Assembly (NCBI GenBank): GCA_005223375.1
Contig: RXOD01004531.1
Location: forward strand, 1-20,953
Source of the DNA: Amoebophrya sp. AT5.2
Lineage: Eukaryota; Sar; Dinophyceae; Syndiniales; Amoebophryaceae
DNA: 20,953 nt
Direction: 5' to 3'
Shown: positions 1 through 7,754 of the stretch, piece by piece
Layout of the letters: each line of letters opens with the position of its first letter
How positions within the stretch are numbered: position 1 is the stretch's first letter
Made by a program: the position numbers and the translations under genes
The notes under the pieces: model-generated
Seen by the model: the letters and a program-made list of their open reading frames with translations, nothing else
Told to the model about the DNA's origin: nothing
Database searches by the model: none

Positions 1-42
1 CAGGAGCGTCTTAGTTTGGACATCGAGGCCAATGCCGATTGA
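1..42 (+). CDS. Possible C-terminal end of an upstream gene (partial)
   Basis: The first 42 bases read in frame 1 as QERLSLDIEANAD followed by TGA. The stretch is open from the window edge and its codon use is unremarkable. It would be the last exon of a gene upstream on the same strand as all the others here. Thirteen codons are too few to identify a protein, and a second frame is also open for a similar distance, so this is only a suggestion. Confidence 0.2.
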   Translation, partial: QERLSLDIEANAD

Positions 43-1058
43 ATCGCTGCACTTCGTAGGTATGTTATGACACGACATCTATCGCTCTACATATCAGGGA
101 TTTTCTTCTATATCAGTTTTTATTTCGTGGTCTGGTTCGCTATAGCTTTGGAAAGAAAATAAATTTCGCATGCTGAAACCGAAGAACCGCAGCGAATCAA
201 TTATAGATACAGAAGCGTAAACTTCTTCAGGTGCCGTGATCAACCAACGCCGGGGAGTCGGAGGAGCGGCGCGGTTACAGGGCGGCGCGGTTGTCTGACT
301 TTGATGGAACGAACGCAAATCGCAATAGGTGTGCGATTTAGAATGAAGCAAGTTTTGCGACGCAGGCTCTAGACGTCGTCCTTCGACTGCACGTTATTTC
401 TTCAAGTCTAGTGCTAGAATGATCGCGCTATCGTTTTCAGGTATTTCTTCATCTTTGCCCCATGTCGTTGCTTCAAACCGACAAGAGATCTCAGTCTGTA
501 AACAATACGTACGGGGTGTTGCCGTGTGTTATTGAAAAAAATGCATTTTTGTCTCCCGGCGCGTGAATGACGGCTCGGATTCACCTTGTTTTTTGTGCCA
601 GCCCCTGGAATCGTGCAGAACCAATGAATCGTATACTAATAGAATTGAAAGAGTGAGAGTTTCTGTATCGGGCCTGACGTCGTGAAAAAAGTACAAGCAC
701 TCTCTTGTTCAGGCCCATCTACCCTTCATGTGACGAAACGTGTCCCCTGCTCAGACCGATGACGTGACACTTTTTCGAGAACGATAGGTTTCCAGGTCTG
801 ATGAGAGCACGGACTCTCCTCCAGACCATGCGTATCGATGTAGATGTATAAGTAGTGCAGAGTGCAGCACACGCATAGAGAGTTCTCCTCATTTTTAGAC
901 GTAAAGTAGAGTTCCAATTTTTCGTACTGATCCGTTCACTTAAGTCGTAACCGATCGAAATGGAGGGAAAAGTGCGCTGCAATCCACTGCAACCTTGACG
1001 CAGCCCAAAGCTGCTGAGCGGCTGAGTCGCTTCGTACTCGTAGGGCTTCATCAGCCAG
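43..1058. other. Non-coding stretch upstream of the first complete gene
   Basis: No convincing gene is seen on either strand. The open frames on the minus strand near 94-351 and 726-917 have no recognisable features. The larger minus-strand frame at 719-1510 lies mostly opposite the coding exon that starts at 1059. The stretch holds a nested hairpin at 670-716 and probably the 3' region of the preceding gene and the 5' leader of the next. Confidence 0.5.
670..716. repeat. Nested inverted repeat (hairpin)
   Basis: GGGCCTGA at 670-677 pairs perfectly with TCAGGCCC at 709-716. Inside it ACAAG at 693-697 pairs with CTTGT at 704-708 around a six-base loop. On the right the two arms are contiguous; on the left they are separated by 15 unpaired bases. 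It lies outside coding sequence. It could be a structured RNA end or a degraded element; nothing identifies its role. Confidence 0.5.
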
Positions 1059-3666
1059 ATGTCGGCAGCCGCGGCCGCCGCCAACCCCGCCTCCCCTCCA
1101 ACCCCCAGCGCAAGAGGGTGGCTGACGGTGCTCGCGGACTGCCTTCCTTGCAGCTGCGTCGCGAGCGACAGCGCGTCAGCGCAGCCGGCGGAGCAGTTGT
1201 CGGGGTGGGCTCTTTTTGAGGAGCTCGAGCGCCGTCGCGAGGAGGAGGAAAACGGAAAAAAGCTCGACGCCGGAACCGACCTGGAGCAAGCAAGAAAGCG
1301 AGCAGAAGCCTGGGAGGCACAGAAACAGAAGTGGATCGAAGAGTTGAGGTGTCGAGGAGGTGTCTCTACTGCCTCTAGAACTCCGACTGTGCAGAAGCAG
1401 ACCAGCGAGGAGGCCACAAATGCCAAGGCCAAACGCGGCGCTCGTGCGGAGGCCGGAAGAGCATCCGCCGGCAGAACGTCTACTCGTCGAAACGGCTTGC
1501 AGGCCGACACCTGCCGGCTATTGGAGGCGGTTGGGGGAAGAGTATCTTTTTCGTCGCAGGCTGAAGACAGTTTTCACCGGACAAGTTGGATGCTGACAGC
1601 TGAAGATTCTGCGGAGACGGGGACCACGGTGGCACGCGGGCGACGCTACGTGGAACTCTTGCTTGTGGCGCGAGAGCGAGACGAGCACCGCGACGGAGCA
1701 AAGGAAGAGCCCTGCACCTCGTACGAGCAAGCGTTGGAACGCGAATTCCGCAAGATGCTGGCCCGGCAGGACACTCCGGAAGCGAGTCTACCTGTCCGGA
1801 GGCAGGTGGGCCCGGGGAAGGTGGAAACGTCAGCAGATTATATTCCCGGCGAGGTGGATACCTCGTCCGAGCGGCAGTCGTGGCAAGAAGTTGGGGACGT
1901 TCCTGTAGTTCCGGAGCACGAACGGGAGTGGCTCTCGGGCGTCACGCGCTACCTGGACGCGTGGCGAGATATCCTGCTCGCGGACGAACTGCTTGTGCCT
2001 CCGGAGCGGGGTGTTGAGGTGGGCGCGGGGGTGGGGGTTGGCTGGGGTGAGCGCGAAGGAGGTCAATTGACGGATCTTGAGATGGACCACGCCCCCCCGG
2101 CGGCGTTGCTGGCAGCCTTCGTGCTCGATGTCGTGCGGGTCTTGATGGTCCCGGAAATCCTCTTCCTGCCCCCATCTTCAATCTCCAAACCCACTCCACC
2201 AACCGTCTCCGACGCCGCGCTGGCTTGCCTGCTTGCCGCTACTTCTCCGACATCAGCATCGGCATACCCCACGCGCATACGGGAAACAATCTCCGCCAAA
2301 CTGCTGTCCGAAATCGACTCCCTGCGCAAGCTCGCCGCCTACCGCGTCCTCGAGTGGAGGGACGTCATAGCAGTTTCCCCGAGCGGTTTGTCCGAAGTGG
2401 CGAAGCAGTCGCAGCGCCGCTGCCTGAAAGAGTGCCGTACTGCGAGCGCAATGAGTAGCGTGCTTGTGGGAGAGACGCAGCCAGCACTTTCCTCGGCGAG
2501 CTCTCCGTCGTCGTCGAAAGCGTCGGCTGTTGGGTATAATAATCTTCCACAAAGAACCTCCCCGACCGCAGCATCCTTCGACCTGAACGACTACCGGCTG
2601 GGCGAACGCCTATCGGACGCGTTCGGTGCGGATATTAAGCTGATTGAGGACGACAGAAGCTTACTAAGCAGCGCGAACAACAACAAACTGGACGAGAAGA
2701 CGGAGGCGCTGCTGGACGAAGCGCTGGTATGGACCGTGCTCGCGGCAGGAAGTCTGGGCGGCGAGGGTGGTGGAAGTAGAGTGTTGCGATTGGTGCTGCC
2801 ACTGACCGCGAGCAAGCTATACGAACGCAGCTGTCCGGGCACGCATTAAGGGGGGGAGCAACCCACTTTCCTGGCCATCCTCCTGGTGGCGGTGGTCTTG
2901 GAGTTTGTCTGGTAGGTGGCCTTGTATGATACGCGCAGGGGGTGGCCTGGGACTGGGTTGTCTTGTAGTTGGCCTCGTGTTTTGTGTAGTGTTTGGTCTC
3001 GTATTCGCTCGGATGTTTCTCCTTTTAGCTACAGAGAATAGGCAGAACAAAGCGGCGGCCAGGATACAGGTGCAGCAAGAACGCGGCACCCAGACTCTTG
3101 AGTGGTTTCGTCTTTTGTCTTGTGTTTCGTTTCGTATTCGGTCGCGGCAAAAGAGGCGAATCATGTACCTGCCAGAAATGCCGCCAAAAATGGGCTTTTC
3201 ACCCCTCTAAACGCGCCAGCTGTTTCGCCTCGTGCAGGGTCTGCAGCGTGCACTCGTGAACAGGGGAGAGGAAATTGGAGAGGGGGCATGTAGTTTTGCA
3301 GCCGTGGGGCGAGAGGCCGACCAAATCCTCGCCGTGCTCGAGAAGAACATATACCACCTGCTGTCGATCGGCCGCTGCGAACTGGCGCTTGGAGCGGTAC
3401 TGGCTGTAGCGGTCGTGACACGAGAAGCAACCGCCGCTGCATCCGCATCCGGCTCGACAGGAATAGGTGGAAATGAAGATGACCACGGAAGCTTCGCAGC
3501 GTGTGCGAAAATTAGCGAGCGTTTCGCATCCGACGCAAAAGACATCATGCGCCGGAGACTCACAAAGCGCGCCCTGGGGGAAGTGGCACCCTCCTCAGAT
3601 GCAGGAGAAGAGGAGAGTAGGGCGCCAATACTAGAACAGCTTGTGAGGCGAGTCCTTGGAATTTAA
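1059..3666 (+). CDS. Hypothetical protein, about 739 residues, two exons
   Basis: Exon 1 is 1059-2828 and exon 2 is 3217-3666, joined in frame across a 388-base non-canonical intron. The start is the first ATG after an in-frame TAG at 1041. The N-terminus is Ala/Pro/Ser-rich. It is followed by a charged helical segment rich in Glu and Arg (about residues 50-95), then a mixed globular-looking region with hydrophobic stretches such as AALLAAFVLDVVRVLM near residue 350, and a Ser-rich linker near 485-520. Exon 2 adds about 150 mostly helical residues. I recognise no domain, signal peptide or catalytic motif. If the intron were not removed, translation would stop at 2849 after 596 residues. The exon 1 frame is well supported by length; the junction is less certain. 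Confidence 0.6.
2829..3216 (+). mobile_element. Candidate introner-like non-canonical intron
   Basis: This 388-base segment carries in-frame stops and separates two open frames that join in frame when it is removed. Its ends have an imperfect inverted repeat: the stretch from 2839 (GCACGCATTAAGGGG) resembles the reverse complement of the stretch ending at 3216 (GCGCGTTTAGAGGGG), with about 21 of 30 positions matching. The left junction reads CGCAGCTGT (2826-2834) and the right reads CGCCAGCTGT (3214-3223), a near-perfect direct repeat with one extra C on the right. Splicing after CGC keeps the frame. The nearby GT (2833) and AG (3219) do not give a productive frame. An upstream canonical donor inside exon 1 cannot be excluded. 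Confidence 0.5.
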
Positions 3667-4402
3667 AATGGACTTTAGTGAATCATAGGTGAAGGAGTGA
3701 GGTGACAGGTGTTTTATCGCTTCCGGTTCCGAGTTGTGGTCGTTGTGAAAGAAGACTTTTGGGACGTCGATTACGTTCGCGGACAATGGATGAATTTCGT
3801 GGTGCGACCACGTTGCGCCGTTGGCGCTCGTGTTCAAACTCCAGGAAAAATAAAAGTAAGAGTATACGTGTCCGCACCTGGTGTTGATGTGCATGCCATA
3901 GCGTGTCGTGCTGCTCGTCGACAATCGTGTGCAAATCGCTCGTGGCGCTGGTCTATGTTGCGCACTTCAAGATCAAGATGAAAATCCGATGAAGTGGATG
4001 TGAAGTCGAAATATTGTACAAGTACCCGTGGGTTTTGTGTGTTTTCGCCCGCAAATTAGTACTAGGACGTGTAGAGTCGGTTTAAGATAGAGATACTTAG
4101 TCTACTAGCGCCTCATGCATTACTTAGTTTGTTGGTACTAGAATGCAAATTCGGCTTCGAGATCGAGCTCGGCAGCATTTCCATTTGTTATCGAGGAGGG
4201 CTTCATAAAAAGGTACACTTGTTGCGACACACGACCTTTTCACTGCCATCACTGTATACAGCGGCTACCGTTGAGCCATCATGACGCGACCTCGCCCGCC
4301 AGTGCCACATCAGAGGAAAAGAGCTGTTCGTGCTGATGTGGTTGTGGCGGAGGTGGACTCTGGCACCTGCACGAAGGACGAAACCCCACAACGGGAAGAT
4401 GA
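3667..4402. other. Non-coding stretch after the first gene
   Basis: Overlapping open frames exist on both strands between about 3631 and 3981. None has a recognisable motif or a neighbouring splice context, and they compete with each other, so none is called. The rest is A+T-richer than the exons and is probably 3' untranslated and spacer DNA. Confidence 0.4.
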
Positions 4403-4834
4403 AGGGAGATCGAGGAAAACTTTCGCTTGCCGGTTGGCCTTGCCGCCCGGGACGGAGACAGCTGTCGAGGCAAGAAGGGTGTGTCGACAGGTGATGCGCC
4501 GAGTCGGAGTCCGGGGGAAGAACAAGCTATGCCGGCAAGCTGTGAGTCGAGACGTATGCGCGGTCCTGCAAGCGGTCCACCGAACTCTCACACAAAACGC
4601 GCAAAGCCCGCCAGTGCCCATTCGTATTCTTTTCTTTGTTACACTTACAACTGACTCTTGGTGCGTTTACCCGGTGCAGGCAAAAAATACTCAGCAAAAA
4701 CGGCTACCGGTGAAGAAGTGGAGTTCGAAGAGACATTTGAATGGGACGAGGAAAACACGGGGAGGACATACAAGGTTGTCCTAGGGGGGAACTACTTTCG
4801 AGGAAGCGACGGCAAATGGCATGCCAGTCGTTGA
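4403..4834 (+). CDS. Possible small spliced gene, 5' end unresolved
   Basis: The better-supported part is the last exon, 4680-4834. It follows a pyrimidine/G-rich stretch ending GGTGCAG and encodes about 51 residues ending in VVLGGNYFRGSDGKWHASR and TGA. A GT donor at 4614 gives an in-frame 66-base intron (4614-4679), joining to an upstream frame open from 4403 that ends HTKRAKPAS. That frame has its first ATG at 4529, so the start could be there or in an earlier exon. A different frame, open from an ATG at 4281, overlaps it and could supply the 5' exon through another splice. No family is recognised. The acidic last exon with aromatic and Gly-rich C-terminus looks protein-like, which is the main reason to list it. 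Confidence 0.35.
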
Positions 4835-5486
4835 ATGACAAAAGCAAAAATGCTATAGGACGCACAACGTTAAGGAACAGATGCAGACTTGACTTACATT
4901 TGGACCTACGTTAATGCGTGCGCGAATGAATGAATGAACTGACTCTTGGTCGTCCGTGTCAGAATCATAAACTCGTCTGTAGTACCTGTTCGATCTTCTT
5001 CATGCGACGAATCTATCAATCTTTTTCTCCAGGTTGGGTTGACGTGCTGTGTGCGGATCAGAAATGGGTCCGAATAGAACTCGGAAATTGCTGAATTCAC
5101 CGCTCGCTGCTTCGGCTGCTCTGATAAGGATGCATTGATGCGCAATAAGACTGTACTGTCCTGCTCTAACACTCACGCTGACTGCAGCTGATGACGCACT
5201 CTTCAACTGAGCCTGTTGTTCTTGAATGAAGAGAACAGCTGATGGTCTAGAAGTAGCTGTTCTCTGCATTCTCTTTCTCCGTGTGCCCATGTATCGCAGC
5301 TCCATGTTTCTCCTCACTCGTCTCCTATACACAGTCCGTCGCGATGCAAAGCGTGCTCAGGATACCGAGATCCAACTCATTTTTTAGCTACTTCGTGACC
5401 CTGAACATCGTGCTTGTGGCGGTCATTGGATTATGTAAGTATCGTGCCACATTTTTACATCACGCATAAGAACATCAACCATCACC
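4835..5486. other. Spacer and probable 5' leader of the next gene
   Basis: No gene is called here. Near its end, a pyrimidine-rich run ending CACAG (about 5306-5334) and a textbook donor GTAAGT at 5435 bracket a short open frame starting at 5344 that would encode a hydrophobic peptide. This segment may be a leader exon: an AG at 5470 lies just upstream of the ATG at 5487. Joining 5434 to 5471 does not keep a coding frame, so it would be untranslated. Confidence 0.35.
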
Positions 5487-6966
5487 ATGTCCGACTCTGA
5501 GGACGACGTTTTGAAGCGGCCGGCGAAGACTTATTCCGGCGTCCCTCTGCTTGTCCAGCAGGATGTCCTCATCGTGCCCAAAGCGCAGTATGAGCTGATG
5601 CAGCTGAAGATAGATCAGGTACTTCCATCATAATTGAATTCTTCCTATAAACTTCTAGATTCATAGTCATAGCACCCCCGTGAAATCTCAAACTTTTTCT
5701 TCCCGCCAGCTTTCTTCCGAGAACGAGCAGTTGCGTCGCGCGGTGTCGCGCGGGAAGCGGGAGGAGGGCAGTCGTTTGAACAACCGGCCGAGCCGGTCGC
5801 CGAAGCATTCTGCGGCTCGGGGTAGGACCACTACTAGTCGGAGTCGGAGTCGGAGCGCGCGATCGCGATCCCGTGGCAGAGGACGGCTGTCCCCAGCAGC
5901 AGCTGCAGAAGAAAAAAGACGTCGGTCTCACTCCGGCAATAGGTACAACGACGCAGACGAGCTGGTTTCGTCAGAAGACGCGGGGGGCGGCGGACCAGAG
6001 GACGAGTTCGTAGTGGGCGCGGTGCAGATATGCAACCGCCTCACAGAAGTGTACAACCGGAAAGTACCGGCAAACATCGGGATGGAGAAGAAAGGTGCTT
6101 CATTCGAACTTTTAGCTGGGCGGGATGGAGAAGAAAGGTGCTTCATTCGATACTGTACATGAGATCTTCGTTGTATACCTAGGTAGCAGCGCAACTGAGG
6201 AGACTTTGAATATAGTAAAAATACTGTTACCTAGTAGAAGCGAGGTGATGTTGAAAAAGAAAAGACACAAGTACAAGAGGTCACAACTAATTTCCTCTAC
6301 CGTCCCAACCGCCCTAAGCCTAAGCCTAACGTATACCTTGTAAGAACCCTAAAAATTACAATTTACGTTTATCAGTAGGTTGTACTTCTAGTAAATGTAA
6401 ATGACCCCTATCCCGCCCCCCCAGGTTTGATGGTATCCGGGAAGATGGAGGAGTTTATGCAGTGTTTCGGCGACCAGATCGCCGTGAAGATGATCGATGG
6501 GCGCGACATCCTCGGTTCTCTGGAGGCTCTCCGCGTGCGCTACCAGTGCGTGTTCGGGGAGTCGGGGGCGGAGTTGCAGATGATTACGCACAAGCGGTTA
6601 TTCTTCGAGGCGAAGCCCAGCTCCTCGCATCGGCGGAGGCAGATCACGCTGTGTTTGGACTTTGAGGAGCACCGACACCTGATCAGCGCGCTCGCGGGGA
6701 CGCATCCGGACGGACGGGAGGGGCTCACGAAGCCGCGCACACAGATCATGATGGCGCTGTACGTGTGCTGGGGAAACAAGGTGCAGCAGATGTGGATGGC
6801 GCCGGACAAAGAAAAGCTCGGCCCGGACGTAAAGCTCGGGAAAAAAGAACTAGAGAAGCACCCACAAGTGCAACCCATGCTCAAGTTCATCGAAACGAAC
6901 TACCCAGAACAATACGCGGGCACCTGCGTATTCAACGCATACCACAACATAGAGACGATCGGATGA
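5487..6966 (+). CDS. Hypothetical protein with Arg/Ser-rich region, 352 residues, three exons
   Basis: Exons are 5487-5618, 5710-6094 and 6425-6966. The two introns (91 and 330 bases) have GT-AG ends and the joins are in phase 0 and phase 1. The protein starts MSDSEDDVLKRPAKTYSG. A short amphipathic coiled-coil-like segment spans the first junction (about residues 35-62, YELMQLKIDQ continuing LSSENEQLRR). A basic Arg/Ser dipeptide tract follows at about 84-103, then an acidic Gly-rich linker at about 125-143. The last 200 residues look like a compact domain with alternating hydrophobic positions, including IAVKMIDGRDILG and CVFGESGAELQ. No named domain is recognised. RS tracts occur in splicing and other RNA-associated proteins, but that alone does not assign a role. 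Gene structure is fairly secure, function unknown. Confidence 0.75.
6078..6150 (+). repeat. Tandem duplication across a 5' splice site
   Basis: A 30-base sequence starting CGGGATGGAGAAGAAAGGTG at 6078 is repeated exactly at 6121-6150, so the repeat period is 43 bases with a 13-base spacer. The first copy contains the functional donor AAAG|GTGC at 6094/6095. The second copy, inside the intron, contains the same donor sequence at 6137/6138, which would shift the reading frame because 43 is not a multiple of three. Confidence 0.9.
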
Positions 6967-7754
6967 GTCGGTGTTAACTTCTGTCGTGCCAATAGATTGA
7001 TATGATTAGGAATTTGCTTGCCATGATGCGCGACTAGAAGAACTTTCTCTAAAGAGGAACGACCTCGACACGATGAAGGGAGGCACTGACGAGTAACAGC
7101 CTACTGGCCGGAAAGCGCCAGACCGAAAGGGCTGAGGCAGCTGGAGGTAGTGTCGTTCAGTGTTCACTCACTTCGCGTGCCGCGCTGAACACGGATGTTG
7201 ATTGTCGTTCTCTTCGTAATTTCGTCATCCTGGAGAGACTGCAAATGGGAATCTAGAAAGAAGGTTGTATTTATGCCAAATGGGGGTAACCGTAACCTTT
7301 AGCTGGTCGATTTCTCGCGGGAAAAAGAAAAAAGTGGCTGCAAACAGTTTCGTCTCGAGAAAGAGCACAAAACTACCTGCAAAAGAACAGATAGGAGAAA
7401 AAAAAGTGCAATCCATCGAGCACGACGGCGCATACAATCAAAAAATAGCTGGCCGGCCCTAGCAGCTGCAGGCGCGCACATGCGGAGCTCCTGTAAAAAA
7501 TATGCAAACTACCTAATGTGTGGAGGTAAGGTTCGGCTTTCTTTCAGGGTCGTCTTGCTTTGAGCTTTTTTTCAACATCGATCGAGCCTGCTTGGTGAAT
7601 GTATGTCTTTCAAAAACTGCTCGCTTGCTTAGTACCAGGGTAAGCTCATCATGAGTTTTATTCCGCGGGCTATCGGAGGACGGACTATCGGATAGACGGC
7701 TCTCGGTCCGACATAGCTCCATCGAGTGCTCTCCTTGGTTCGGCCATCTTCTCG
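6967..7754. other. Spacer and leader upstream of the kinesin gene
   Basis: No supported gene on either strand. The open frames here are short and lack motifs; the 157-residue minus-strand frame at 7513-7986 overlaps the kinesin start. A pyrimidine-rich run ending TTTCAG near 7536-7547 could be a splice acceptor for a leader, including a trans-spliced one if the organism is a dinoflagellate, but this is inference from the sequence pattern only. Confidence 0.4.

Noticed and set aside
719..1510. 263-codon open frame on the minus strand
   Set aside because: It lies mostly opposite the exon starting at 1059, is Ser/Ala/Arg-rich as expected for the complement of G+C-rich coding DNA, and has no motif.
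2905..3210. 101-codon frame with a hydrophobic stretch inside the intron of the first gene
   Set aside because: It lies wholly in the intron, depends on a non-ATG start, and its hydrophobicity comes from a T/G-rich repeat.
3631..3981. Overlapping open frames on both strands after the first gene
   Set aside because: Frames on both strands look equally protein-like, none has a motif or splice context, so no choice can be defended.
4281..4784. 167-codon plus-strand frame
   Set aside because: It runs through a likely intron (4614-4679) and ends in a different frame from the better-looking last exon; it may contribute a 5' exon but not as drawn.
5281..5469. Short frame encoding a hydrophobic peptide before the 5487 gene
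   Set aside because: Its GTAAGT donor cannot be joined in frame to the following exon, so it is treated as leader sequence.
6312..6330. CCTAAG repeats resembling telomere sequence
   Set aside because: Only about three imperfect units within an intron; far too short to be telomeric.
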